DNA of 64,000 bases from 1-14-0-10-37-14 sp037130845 (GTDB lineage: Bacteria; Patescibacteriota; Patescibacteriia; Patescibacteriales; Patescibacteriaceae), in contig JBAXSE010000002.1 in assembly GCA_037130845.1 (NCBI GenBank), forward strand, positions 40,547 through 104,546, read 5' to 3'. Within the stretch, counting starts at the first letter, position 1. Every line of letters starts with the position of its first letter. Below are positions 14,357 to 23,390 of the stretch, in pieces. The notes beneath the pieces were generated by a model. The model did no database searches. It worked only from the letters and a program-made list of their open reading frames with translations, and was not told the origin of the DNA. The position numbers were made by a program, and so were the translations under genes.

Positions 14357-15529
14357 TCAGTGGATCGGCTCCCAATATCCAAAGATGCTGTCCCGTCCCT
14401 CCCACTGATCGTTTTGATAACGTAATTTCTTATACCGATGGCTTTCCGGCTTGCCGTCAAATCGATTTATCAGCACTTCAAAGCCTTGATGGTCGGTGCC
14501 AATCAACTGATTCCGCCGCGGCGCAGAGGAATTATCAACCTCCTTGATATTGGTATAAGAATAACTGGAGGGGTAGCCGTTCTCATTATTAATGATACTC
14601 AGGCCATTAACGCCGTAACCGATAACCAAATCCCCTCTTTTTTCTATCTTCTTGTAGCGATAGGGCAATTCCTTGCCGGTCGTGGCATTCAAAACCACTT
14701 TATATCCGGACCAATCCGTGCCTATAAAAAATTTATTAAATTCTTCTATTTCCGTATAACTCTGGGTACGGCTCGACCCGTCCTCATTAGCCAAGACAAA
14801 AGTGGCGCCGGTTTTTCTTTTTTTCAGCTTGACCGGCTCTGGCTTCGAAACTTCATGAGTGCGCTTACTGCGGTACAGGCCGGGATTCACAACCCAGTCA
14901 GCTTCTTCAATTGGCGGCGTACCGAAACCAGCTTCCCTTCTTCGCGCTTCATCTTCTCTTCTTAATCTTTCTACATCCAACTCCATCTCATAATGCGACG
15001 GCTCCGGATTGCCGGCTTGTCTAGGCGGCGGAGAGGGCTGTTCGGCACCGGAACGATTACCTGATTGACGCGGTTGAGGTTCAGGTTGAGGTCGCGGTTG
15101 AGGTTGAGGTTCAGGCTGTGGCTGAGGTCGTGGCGGAGGTGGTGGAGGCGGAGGTGGAGGTGGCGGAGGTGGAACATTGGTTGTACCGCCATGCTTGTGG
15201 CCAAAATCACGCGCTGCGTTCTTTTTTATAGCATTTGCGTGCGCCTGACTGTCAGCTTTGTCCTTTTTCTCCTTGCGGTCAGCATCATAAATACGTCGGT
15301 TATCCACATCGCCCAAGGCATCATAGGCCGCATTTATGTCTCTTATCATTCCCTCGCTGCCGCCTGGCTTATCCGGGTGATGCTTTAAAACTAATTTATT
15401 GTATGCCTTTTTTATTTCTGCTTGGCTAGCTTCAAGATCGACTCCCAAGATTCGATAAAAATCACGAGTCTCTTTGCGATACTCCCGTTCTTTACTGCTT
15501 TCCTGTTGATAGTTTTCAAATCCGCTCAT
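14357..15529 (-). CDS. J-domain protein with polyproline spacer and C-terminal repeats
   Basis: 390 residues. The J-domain (about 22-85) is complete: DFYRILGVDLEASQAEIKKA, HHPDKPGG with the HPD tripeptide that stimulates DnaK ATPase, and INAAYDALGD. It is followed by a charged segment, a run of 14 prolines (about 119-132), then a PQPQPEPQPQPRPQ-type stretch. The C-terminal 170 residues contain three imperfect copies of a beta unit of about 45 residues: FFIGTDWSGYKVVLNATTGK...YRYKKI, then VIGYGVNGLSIINNENGY...YTNI, then LIGTDHQGFEVLINRFDGK...YRYKKL-like. There is no zinc-finger or CTD of true DnaJ, so this is a class III J-protein. It may recruit DnaK to a target recognised by the repeats. An AGGTGATC site lies near the ATG. 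Confidence 0.85.
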   Translation of the reverse strand: MSGFENYQQESSKEREYRKETRDFYRILGVDLEASQAEIKKAYNKLVLKHHPDKPGGSEGMIRDINAAYDALGDVDNRRIYDADRKEKKDKADSQAHANAIKKNAARDFGHKHGGTTNVPPPPPPPPPPPPPPRPQPQPEPQPQPRPQPEPQPRQSGNRSGAEQPSPPPRQAGNPEPSHYEMELDVERLRREDEARRREAGFGTPPIEEADWVVNPGLYRSKRTHEVSKPEPVKLKKRKTGATFVLANEDGSSRTQSYTEIEEFNKFFIGTDWSGYKVVLNATTGKELPYRYKKIEKRGDLVIGYGVNGLSIINNENGYPSSYSYTNIKEVDNSSAPRRNQLIGTDHQGFEVLINRFDGKPESHRYKKLRYQNDQWEGRDSIFGYWEPIH

Positions 15530-15550
15530 AGACGATCACCTAGCTAATAA

Positions 15551-17449
15551 TTAATGCATTCGTCCGCCCCATTCCACAACAGTAAAGCCGCTGCGTACCG
15601 GCGTCGTCAACACTGGCGGACGCACCATGGCCGGCGCGTCCAAACCGCTATAATCCATAAAGATCCTGATAACCGTATCGGGCTTGGGTACAACGCTTAA
15701 TGGCGCCATCTGATCAAACTGCGCCTGCGGCAAAAAGCTGACAAAGTAATAAGGATACCCCTTCATCTTCGGCTCCCAAAACTCAATAAAATCAGCGGTC
15801 TCTTGGCTGTTTAGCCCAAGCTTTGCCAAGGCCTTGATTAAAAATGAATGGACGCCGGCCTGCTTGACCACAAATCCGACATTGGGTTGTGTATAATTAT
15901 AAGCATAGCCCTCCCAGAATAAATATGGGTAATGCTGTCCTTCGGCGGTTGTTAACCGGCCATTGGGATCAGCCTGGACTTGCCAGCCGTCGCCATAAGA
16001 CGGTTCAGTGTATTTGAACCCGCCGGTCGGAGATACTTGCACCGATACTTGGCTGGATTTTTGCGGATAGAGATAAATAACCGGTTTGCCGCATTCGGCC
16101 GCCGACTGATATTTTATATTAGTAAAAGCCAGGAAACGGCCCAAAGGATCTTGCCAAAACACTACAGCGTGATCACGATTAAATTGCGCTCGCGCTACTT
16201 TCTGCCCGTCGTCGCGCTGAGCCGCCCAGGAACCGGTATAAATTGCATCCATCATTTTGGACTGGTCGGGGTTTTTTAGTTCATAGACTTTATCGCCATT
16301 GGCAAACAACCCTGCTTCTTGCAGGTCGCTGGCATTGACCTCCGGATAATTGTAGCACTGGCGGAAATTGCAGCCTTGCTGGGAATTTAAATAACTGTAC
16401 TCCTGTTTATTATCACTGCCGTCAGCGAACTTAATTTGCAATACTTGCGGATTGGCGTCATTTTCCGGCGGCGTCGAAGAAGCAAAAGGCAAATTATATT
16501 TGTACTCACTAACCGTGCCATCGGCTTTTCTGGCTAACAAGCAACCATTGGCATCATAAATAGCCTGACCAGGAACAAACTCAAACAGCTTGTTTGCCTT
16601 AAAGCTGGTAATCCACTCATTGCTATCGGTAATGCGCCGGAGACGCACGGTGGACGCAGGAACACGGACTATAGCCGGGGTTTGCAAATTGGTAATATAA
16701 ATGTCTTTTCTCAATTCGAGCATCTTGAGCCATTTCATCGCCGCCACATCACTCGGATTATTGTACAGGCTAATAGTTGAGTATGGCACAAGCGCCACCA
16801 GTTTATTGTCTTGCTTGATTACATACAGGCTTTCGGCGGTATAACACATGCCTTCGCAAGGATAATCCAAACGATACAGATTGCTGCCCAGATATTCACC
16901 GGCGCTGACTTTGCCCAGATAAAAGACGGCCATTTGCGTATAAAAATCGGCTAATGACAATTGCGAACCCTGATTAATCAAGATCACATTTTCGCCGTCT
17001 TTATCCATAACAAAAGGGTATTTGGACTTAAACTGATCTACCGAGCCAAACAAGGCTTCAACCGTATCATTGCTTGGCCAATCCGCCCAGGCTATCTTGA
17101 TTTCAGACATCTTAACAGTAGAGGTAACTGCCGTCAGCGGATCATAACCCAGGTCCAATTCCATTTTATCGCCATGGCCATCGCCATCCGTATCGGCTTT
17201 AGCCGGATCAGTGTGATAAAGCTCAGTTTCATCAATATCGCTTAAGCCGTCGCTATCTTGATCGCCTGTCAAAGCTACAGTCGATGAAGCTTTGTTCTGA
17301 TGCACTTGGCTGACAACAGTCGTTATCTCCTTGGCTTTTTTCGATGTATTCAGCCAATAAGCATAGGCGCTGGCACAGCCTACGAACAGCACCAAAAACA
17401 AACTCACATACAATGGCTTTCTAAACATAGATTCAAATTTATATTCCAT
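15551..17449 (-). CDS. Membrane-anchored surface protein with calcium (TSP3-type) repeats
   Basis: 632 residues. A single N-terminal membrane helix (PLYVSLFLVLFVGCASAYAYW) is followed by a calcium-binding thrombospondin-3-like stretch at about 60-105 (DQDSDGLSDIDETELYHTDP and ADTDGDGHGDKMELDLGYDP). A long middle part (about 110-450) has no recognised fold and contains cysteine pairs (CEGMC and CNFRQC). The C-terminal part (about 455-632) begins CGKPVIYLYPQKSSQVSV and is beta-rich with many aromatic residues. I have the impression that this last domain recurs in surface proteins of this lineage, but I cannot verify it. Extracellular exposure is likely. It lies 21 bases upstream of the J-domain gene on the same strand. 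Confidence 0.7.
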   Translation of the reverse strand: MEYKFESMFRKPLYVSLFLVLFVGCASAYAYWLNTSKKAKEITTVVSQVHQNKASSTVALTGDQDSDGLSDIDETELYHTDPAKADTDGDGHGDKMELDLGYDPLTAVTSTVKMSEIKIAWADWPSNDTVEALFGSVDQFKSKYPFVMDKDGENVILINQGSQLSLADFYTQMAVFYLGKVSAGEYLGSNLYRLDYPCEGMCYTAESLYVIKQDNKLVALVPYSTISLYNNPSDVAAMKWLKMLELRKDIYITNLQTPAIVRVPASTVRLRRITDSNEWITSFKANKLFEFVPGQAIYDANGCLLARKADGTVSEYKYNLPFASSTPPENDANPQVLQIKFADGSDNKQEYSYLNSQQGCNFRQCYNYPEVNASDLQEAGLFANGDKVYELKNPDQSKMMDAIYTGSWAAQRDDGQKVARAQFNRDHAVVFWQDPLGRFLAFTNIKYQSAAECGKPVIYLYPQKSSQVSVQVSPTGGFKYTEPSYGDGWQVQADPNGRLTTAEGQHYPYLFWEGYAYNYTQPNVGFVVKQAGVHSFLIKALAKLGLNSQETADFIEFWEPKMKGYPYYFVSFLPQAQFDQMAPLSVVPKPDTVIRIFMDYSGLDAPAMVRPPVLTTPVRSGFTVVEWGGRMH

Positions 17450-17459
17450 ACTTATTCTA

Positions 17460-17558
17460 ATGGCTGTCTACTTGGCCCGCATTAAACCTATTTGGCCAGA
17501 GCTATCCGACAAAGAAGCCAAACGCCTGCTCGGCAGCCGCATCTTTATTTTAACGTGA
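17460..17558 (+). CDS. Possible 32-residue ORF
   Basis: An ATG at 17460 opens a short plus-strand frame that would read MAVYLARIKPIWPELSDK and on to ILT before TGA. Its codons (GCC, CGC, CTC) resemble those of real genes here, and no minus-strand gene covers it. There is no clear promoter or ribosome site. It could equally be a remnant or chance. Apart from the terminator at 17624-17650, nothing else is supported in 17450-17666. Confidence 0.2.
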   Translation: MAVYLARIKPIWPELSDKEAKRLLGSRIFILT

Positions 17559-17623
17559 AACAACAATCATTGCCAGAGATCCAACGTAACAATTGTATTA
17601 TGACACTTTTTTATAATAACAAA

Positions 17624-17650
17624 AAGAGCTGAAAAAATCTTCGGCTCTTT
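17624..17650 (-). terminator. Terminator between divergent units
   Basis: Stem AAGAGC/GCTCTT with flanking weak pairs and T-runs on both strands (eight T on plus, five on minus). It ends the 112-residue gene on the minus strand. Confidence 0.6.
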
Positions 17651-17666
17651 TTTTTGCAATAACAAA

Positions 17667-18005
17667 TTAATCTATTTGCACTTCCGGCACACAGCTCTTA
17701 AAAATTGTATTAGCATAAGCGCAAGTCATACCCATCAAACGTCCCTTAATTACAACTTGCTGGCCTAGCTGCAGCTTCAGCTTGCCTTGGCCCAACAGAT
17801 AAAAAGCTTGATAGCTGCCAACCTTATGCCACAGCTTTAGGCCATAGTCATCCCCGCCCACAAAGCTGGCAATCACCTGCCCGCGCCAAACAATCGGATA
17901 AGCCTGGCGGAAAGTCCGTTCGCAAGAACAATCTACCGGCTTAGCCCATGCAACGGTTGCGACCAGCCATAATCCTAAACAGCATACTAATAATAATCGT
18001 TTCAT
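17667..18005 (-). CDS. Small secreted protein
   Basis: 112 residues with a clear signal peptide (MKRLLLVCCLGLWLVATVAWA, cut near AKP). The mature part has four cysteines (VDCSCE, MTCAYAN, KSCVPE) and an alternating beta pattern (VWRGQVIASFVGG, LKLWHKVGSYQAFYLLG, LQLGQQVVIKGRLMG) that would fit an OB-fold of about 90 residues. No family recognised. It is a single-gene unit divergent from the glycan gene at 18135. Confidence 0.7.
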   Translation of the reverse strand: MKRLLLVCCLGLWLVATVAWAKPVDCSCERTFRQAYPIVWRGQVIASFVGGDDYGLKLWHKVGSYQAFYLLGQGKLKLQLGQQVVIKGRLMGMTCAYANTIFKSCVPEVQID

Positions 18006-18097
18006 ATAAGTGAACAGCTGACCTGTAATTTCAACGTCAGCCTTAATAATCTAATTTTAGAAGCTTCCAAGCTTATCGTCAATCAAGCCGATTAACC

Positions 18098-18126
18098 TTG
18101 CAAAAAGGCCTTAAACTTGCTTTAAT
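18098..18126 (+). promoter_or_regulatory. Promoter of the GH18-NodB-GT2 gene
   Basis: TTGCAA, 17 bases, TTTAAT. The expected start of transcription is about 18133, so the ATG at 18135 would be essentially leaderless. Confidence 0.6.
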
Positions 18127-18134
18127 TGAGGCAT

Positions 18135-21100
18135 ATGAACAATTCAATTAAGCCTGTATTTTTTGACCCGACAACCAAACGTTGGCCCAAAATAAAATTC
18201 GGCCTCTGGTTTAGCGCAAGCCTGGTTTCGGCTGTTTTCTTGCTATTGATTTTTAGCATCATTACTAGCCCGGTCTTAAGTTATCTAGCATTGCCGACAG
18301 CCAAGTTCCTGCCATCGCACCAAGATCTGGCCGGCCGACAAAACCCTTCTCAGTCAACGCGCCGGCTGGCTGCGCTCAAGGCCAGGCTCGAAGCAGAAGC
18401 GACGCGCTCACAAAAACAAACTAAGCAAAAAGCCTCAGCCGATTTACAAACGGTGGGGTTTTACGTTAACTGGGACGACGCCAGCCTTACTTCCCTTAAA
18501 AAACATCTAGCCAGCCTAGACACGGTTATCGGCGAGTTCATGCATCTATCGCCGACTCAAGCCGATTTAACTCTAGACAATCCAGACAAAGAAAAAGCGG
18601 TAATCAGCTATATCCGCCAGACCAAACCCGACACCAAGATTATCGGATTGATCAATAACTTCGGCCAACAAACCTGGGACAGCCAGACTCTCTCCAATTT
18701 GTTATCAGACAAACAAAAAAGCAGCCGTTTAATTACAGCCATGCTGCAGCATGCTCGCGACTATGGGTTGGACGGCTTCAATCTTGACTTCGAAAGCTTG
18801 CCCGCGGCCGATAGCGCCAAACTGACAGAGTTTACTCAGCGGCTATACGCCGAATGCCGCAAGCAACATTTAATCCTGAGCCTCAGCGTACCGGCTGATA
18901 ATGCCGACTACGATTATACCGCCTTGGCGGACACAAGCGACTATCTGATACTAATGGCTTATGATCAGCATTGGGCCACCGGACAACCGGGACCGATAGC
19001 TGGTGTGGACTGGTTCGGCCAAATCGTTGAAAAACGTCTAGCAGAGATTCCTAACAATAAACTGATAGTAGCTATCGGCAGCTACGCCTATGACTGGCCC
19101 TCAGGCCAAGAGGCTCAAGCTCAGGCCTATGAAGAATCGATAGTCACCGCCCAAGAATCGCAAGGAGATATCAAGCTGGATCCCGCTTCGCTTAATCCAT
19201 ACTACAGCTATTATGACGAACAAAATCGCCTGCATGACGTCTGGTTCCTTGATGCCGCCAGCGCCTTTGACCAGCTTGCCTTATTGCACGATGCCAAGCC
19301 TCTTGGCGCGGCGCTCTGGCGGCTAGGCAGTGAAGACCCTGGCGTTTGGCCGATATTGGACGCGCCGGTGCTTGATCAACAGTTAACTAAAGCTCTGGCG
19401 CCCCTCAATCTGGAAAATGAATTATTTTACGAAGGCAAAGGCGAACTATTACGCGTTAGCAAAAATCCCCAAGCCGGACTGCGCCAATTAACTTTTGACA
19501 ATTCAAAGGGCATGATTGTCGCCGAACACTATCTGACATTGCCGTTGCCTTACGTCATCGAACGCTACGGCTATCAGCCGAAAAAGATAGCCCTCACTTT
19601 CGACGATGGCCCCGATAATCAATACACGCCTAAGATCCTGGATATACTCAAGCAATATAAGGCACCGGCTACTTTCTTTTTTATTGGCAGCAATGCCGAA
19701 AAATATCCAAGTTTAATCACTCGCGAATGGCAAGAAGGCCATGATATCGGCAGCCACACTTACACCCACCCCAACATTGCCGAAATTTCACCGCTGCAAT
19801 TACGTTTGGAAGTGGCTGCCACCAACCGCCTGCTCGAAAGCATTATTAATCGCCAAACAATTCTCTTCCGATCGCCTTATGCCGAAGACTCGGAGCCGAA
19901 CAACACGCAAGAACTAGCTCCAATTCTGGAACTAAACCAGCTGGGTTATATCAACGTCGGGATGGGCATCGATCCCAGCGACTGGCGTCAGCCGCCAGCG
20001 GCGCAAATAGCCTCTTCGACCATCAGCCAAGCCGAACAAGGCCGCGGCAATGTCATTCTGTTGCACGATGCGGGCGGCAGCCGCGAGCAAACCATCGCCG
20101 CCCTGCCATTAATTATCGACGGCTTGCGCGCCAAAGGCTACCAGCTGGTCACTGTCTCGGAATTGCTAGGTCGAACCCGCGATCAAACCATGCCTCTGGC
20201 GCAAGATAGCAAGGCTATGCACTGGACTGCCAAATTCGGCCTTTGGCTAATAGGCGCAGCCGGACATTTGCTTGGCTGGCTTTTTGCAGCCGGCATTATC
20301 CTGGGCATCAGCCGCTTGCTCTTTATTATCGCTCTGGCCATCTGGCAAAAAAAACAGCAACAACCGGCAAACCTAGCTAACGCCGCTGCTATTTCGACTG
20401 CCGTCATAGTGCCGGCCTATAACGAAGAAAAGGTTATCAACCAAACAATTGCTTCACTATTAGAAGCGGGACATCCTGATAATTTTGAAATTATTGTAAT
20501 CGACGACGGTTCTACGGACAATACCCTCGATACAGTCAGCGCCGCATTCGGGCAACATCCAAAAGTCAAAATTTTTACTCAACCCAACAGCGGCAAACCC
20601 AAAGCCCTAAACTTCGGCATCAACCAAACGCAAGCCGAAGTAATCATCACGCTCGACGCCGACACGGTCTTTACGCCGCAAACAATCAGCCAGTTGGTCT
20701 GCCATTTCACCGACCAAACCATCGCCGCCGTAGCCGGAAATGCCAAAGTAGGCAACCGCCTCAATCTAATGACGAGCTGGCAGGCTCTGGAATACATCAC
20801 CAGCCAAAATCTGGACCGGCGCGCCTTAACCATCCTCAACAACATCACGGTCGTACCGGGAGCGGTCGGAGCCTGGCGTCGCAGCGTCGTACTGCAAGCA
20901 GGCGGCTTTGCCGACAATACCCTAGCCGAAGACGCCGACCTGACTGTCAGCATCTTGCGCCTTGGCTACCGCATCATCTATGACGACCAGGCCATTGCCC
21001 TGACCGAAGCGCCAGCCAGTGTGCGCGATTTTACCAAACAACGCTACCGCTGGATGTTCGGCATGATGCAAATGGCTTGGAAACACAAAAATCTGATTGG

Positions 21101-21503
21101 CCAGCCTCGGGCTGGTTGGCTGGGCAACTTTACTCTGCCCAATATCTTCGTCTATCAAGTTTTCTTTCCTTTAATCTCCCCTCTCATGGATCTATCAGTT
21201 GTAGTTAATCTAATAGCCTATTTAATATCACGCCAACAGCATCCGTTGGAAACCAATGGTACGGCCTGGCATCAAGTGCTTTTCTATTATGCCCTGTTTA
21301 TCCTGGTCGACTTCTTAGCTGCGCTAATCGCCTTCTTATTAGAAAAGAATGAGGACAAACGGCTCTTGGCCTGGCTCTTGCCCCAACGCTTTTTTTATCG
21401 CCAGCTGATGTATTGGGTAGCTATCAAATCACTAGCCAGCATGCTCAAGGGGCACGAAGTCGGCTGGAACAAATTGGAACGGCAAGGAACAGTCAAAAAC
21501 TAA
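18135..21503 (+). CDS. Triple fusion: GH18 glycosidase, NodB deacetylase and GT2 synthase
   Basis: 1122 residues from the ATG at 18135; the promoter spacing supports this start over the TTG at 18126. A membrane helix lies near 23-50. A GH18/YaaH-like domain (about 105-408) carries the catalytic DGFNLDFE motif (Glu about 220). A NodB polysaccharide deacetylase domain (about 482-685) carries TFDDGPD and SHTYTHP, the metal-binding Asp/His set. Two further membrane helices lead to a GT2 synthase (about 755-990) with IVPAYNEE, DDGSTD, DAD, EDADL and the processive QRYRW motif, then C-terminal helices. The combination resembles PgaB plus PgaC in one chain, so the likely job is making, deacetylating and trimming a beta-linked GlcNAc polymer at the cell surface. 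The product chemistry is inferred. Confidence 0.9.
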   Translation: MNNSIKPVFFDPTTKRWPKIKFGLWFSASLVSAVFLLLIFSIITSPVLSYLALPTAKFLPSHQDLAGRQNPSQSTRRLAALKARLEAEATRSQKQTKQKASADLQTVGFYVNWDDASLTSLKKHLASLDTVIGEFMHLSPTQADLTLDNPDKEKAVISYIRQTKPDTKIIGLINNFGQQTWDSQTLSNLLSDKQKSSRLITAMLQHARDYGLDGFNLDFESLPAADSAKLTEFTQRLYAECRKQHLILSLSVPADNADYDYTALADTSDYLILMAYDQHWATGQPGPIAGVDWFGQIVEKRLAEIPNNKLIVAIGSYAYDWPSGQEAQAQAYEESIVTAQESQGDIKLDPASLNPYYSYYDEQNRLHDVWFLDAASAFDQLALLHDAKPLGAALWRLGSEDPGVWPILDAPVLDQQLTKALAPLNLENELFYEGKGELLRVSKNPQAGLRQLTFDNSKGMIVAEHYLTLPLPYVIERYGYQPKKIALTFDDGPDNQYTPKILDILKQYKAPATFFFIGSNAEKYPSLITREWQEGHDIGSHTYTHPNIAEISPLQLRLEVAATNRLLESIINRQTILFRSPYAEDSEPNNTQELAPILELNQLGYINVGMGIDPSDWRQPPAAQIASSTISQAEQGRGNVILLHDAGGSREQTIAALPLIIDGLRAKGYQLVTVSELLGRTRDQTMPLAQDSKAMHWTAKFGLWLIGAAGHLLGWLFAAGIILGISRLLFIIALAIWQKKQQQPANLANAAAISTAVIVPAYNEEKVINQTIASLLEAGHPDNFEIIVIDDGSTDNTLDTVSAAFGQHPKVKIFTQPNSGKPKALNFGINQTQAEVIITLDADTVFTPQTISQLVCHFTDQTIAAVAGNAKVGNRLNLMTSWQALEYITSQNLDRRALTILNNITVVPGAVGAWRRSVVLQAGGFADNTLAEDADLTVSILRLGYRIIYDDQAIALTEAPASVRDFTKQRYRWMFGMMQMAWKHKNLIGQPRAGWLGNFTLPNIFVYQVFFPLISPLMDLSVVVNLIAYLISRQQHPLETNGTAWHQVLFYYALFILVDFLAALIAFLLEKNEDKRLLAWLLPQRFFYRQLMYWVAIKSLASMLKGHEVGWNKLERQGTVKN

Positions 21504-21531
21504 ATAATCGAATATTAGCGCCAGACAACCC

Positions 21532-21573
21532 TATCTTAAAAAATAAGCTCAACCAAGCTTATTTTTTAAGATA
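21532..21573. terminator. Bidirectional terminator
   Basis: Perfect 18-base inverted repeat TATCTTAAAAAATAAGCT with its complement, 6-base loop, A/T-rich so that both sides give T-runs. It lies 29 bases after the glycan gene. Confidence 0.8.
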
Positions 21574-21689
21574 CATTTATTGCACATAAATAAATATCCG
21601 CTGGAAAATGAATAAATATTTAAATTTAAATTTCATCCATTAATCTTGAGCTATTTGCGAATATCACGCGCAAGAAAAATTGATATTTT

Positions 21690-21718
21690 TTGACGCAAAA
21701 GCCGGCAGGCGCTATAAT
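21690..21718 (+). promoter_or_regulatory. Strong promoter of the PAP2-LssY gene
   Basis: TTGACG, 17 bases, TATAAT. The -10 box ends 9 bases before the ATG at 21728, so the message should have almost no leader. Confidence 0.75.
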
Positions 21719-21727
21719 ATATGCACT

Positions 21728-23308
21728 ATGAATACCATACTATTTACGCTTTTAGCGCTGCTTACTGTTTTTCTGATTTCCTTGCTTTGGCTGGGCTTAG
21801 TGCCGCGGCAGCTAAAGAAAACCGGGCGAGTGGCTAAATCAATAGCCCTGTCCATCTTATTGGGCCTGGGCAGCAATGAATACATCCAGCACTATCAAAA
21901 AAAACATGACAAGCTGGTCCGTTGGTTAGGTCGGCGCTTGACTAAAAAAAACTTTAACGGCCTAACCCTCACCATCCTTTGCTTGATTTTCTTCTGGGCG
22001 CTATTGCAGCTAGCCGGCGTAACAGAAGCCTTTGCCACCAACGATACTATCGTTCTAATCGACGAACGCTTCGACAAATTAATGCTCTTTTTTCGCCAAG
22101 CTGGCGCTGTGCGTTTTTTTCTTTTTACCACCGCCCTTGGCTCTTTGCCTGTAGTCTTGGTTATACTGTCTGGCTTTTCTTATTACATCTGGCTCAATCG
22201 CCAACGTCTTTTTATCGCCCCTTTATGGCTGACCTATTTAGGCGCCGGACTCGCCAACATCCTGGGCAAACTGGCTCTGCACCGGGCGCGTCCGCCTTTT
22301 CCGGTTTATGCCGAAAACAATTACTCCTTTCCCAGCGGCCACGCCACTACTGCCGTCGCCGTCTACGGGTTTTTGATTTATTTCATCTGGCGGCATGCCC
22401 AAAACAAATATTACAAGTTTTTCAGCTTAGTCGGAGGCTGTTTGATTATTTTTCTAATCGGCTTTTCCCGCCTTTACTTAGGCGTACACTACCTGAGCGA
22501 CGTTTGGGCCGGGGCTCTCCTGGGATTGCTTTGGCTGATCGCCGGCATCAGTTGGGCTGAATGGCGGAAAAGCCGAGCCAAAAAAATAACAACCGCCAAT
22601 AGACATCTTAAAAGGCAAAAAAAATCGATCGTGACTATCTGCGTTATCTCGGTCCTCTGCATTGCCGCGCTTTTCCGTCCAGTGCTATTGCTTCCAAACC
22701 AAAACAAGCCGGCCGGGCAGCTAAAGGATTTATTCGGGCTAGCCACAGACTTCGGCCTGGAACGCTTCACTCAAACGCTATCAGCCAAAGACCAAGAGCC
22801 GCTAAGCTTAATTATTGCGGCTTACCCCGACAAGTTTGTATCGGACTTTCAAGCGACCGGCTGGCAGTTAGCCGACAAAATAAGTTGGCCTTCCTCCGGC
22901 AAAATGATTGCGGCGGCGATTTATAACAGCTCTTATCCGCAAGCGCCCATGACCCCTTCCTTTTGGCAAGGCAACCCCCAGGATTATGGATTTGAAAAAA
23001 GCACCATCAAAGAATCAGCCCGCCAGCGTTATCATGCCCGCTTTTGGCAGACAAACCTAGTCACACCGGATGGCAAAACCATCTATGTCGGCACCGCCAG
23101 CTATGACACCGGGCTTAAATGGGGCGTCACCCATCGCATTTCTCCTGATATCGATAATGAACGCGAACGCCTATTTAACAACCTAAACCAAGCCGGCCTG
23201 GTTGTCAGCTTTCACAAAATGCCTCTAGTAGCCCCTATTTTAGGCAAAAACTTCTCCGGCGACCAATTTTTTACCGACGGACAAGCCTATTTGATTGAAT
23301 TAAAATAA
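21728..23308 (+). CDS. PAP2-family phosphatase with LssY-like C-terminal domain
   Basis: 526 residues from the ATG at 21728. The N-terminal half is a multi-helix membrane protein with the three-part PAP2 phosphatase signature: KLALHRARPPFP (K-x6-RP), PSGHATT (SGH) and SRLYLGVHYLSDVWAG (SR-x5-H-x3-D). All catalytic residues are present. After the last helix (about residue 325) a soluble domain of about 190 residues resembles the LssY C-terminal domain (YPDKFVSDFQATGWQLAD, then YHARFWQT and GTASYDTGLKWGVTHRI). Such enzymes dephosphorylate lipid or undecaprenyl pyrophosphates at the outer face of the membrane, which fits the neighbouring glycan gene. The substrate is not known. Confidence 0.88.
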   Translation: MNTILFTLLALLTVFLISLLWLGLVPRQLKKTGRVAKSIALSILLGLGSNEYIQHYQKKHDKLVRWLGRRLTKKNFNGLTLTILCLIFFWALLQLAGVTEAFATNDTIVLIDERFDKLMLFFRQAGAVRFFLFTTALGSLPVVLVILSGFSYYIWLNRQRLFIAPLWLTYLGAGLANILGKLALHRARPPFPVYAENNYSFPSGHATTAVAVYGFLIYFIWRHAQNKYYKFFSLVGGCLIIFLIGFSRLYLGVHYLSDVWAGALLGLLWLIAGISWAEWRKSRAKKITTANRHLKRQKKSIVTICVISVLCIAALFRPVLLLPNQNKPAGQLKDLFGLATDFGLERFTQTLSAKDQEPLSLIIAAYPDKFVSDFQATGWQLADKISWPSSGKMIAAAIYNSSYPQAPMTPSFWQGNPQDYGFEKSTIKESARQRYHARFWQTNLVTPDGKTIYVGTASYDTGLKWGVTHRISPDIDNERERLFNNLNQAGLVVSFHKMPLVAPILGKNFSGDQFFTDGQAYLIELK

Positions 23309-23323
23309 TCTCTCCCTCTACTC

Positions 23324-23353
23324 TTGACAAATCTGCCAGATAATGCTAATTAT
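23324..23353 (+). promoter_or_regulatory. Candidate promoter of the RmlC-like gene
   Basis: A perfect -35 TTGACA is followed after 18 bases by AATTAT, a 4-of-6 match to a -10 box. It lies 37 bases before the start codon, with an AGGAG ribosome site in between. Confidence 0.45.
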
Positions 23354-23390
23354 CTAACTCAGTTCATTTTACAATAATCAGGAGTAAAGG

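Noticed and set aside
21532..21573. Long perfect palindrome considered as an attachment site or inverted-repeat end
   Set aside because: Position 29 bases after a stop codon, A/T-rich arms and short loop fit a terminator; no partner copy was seen.
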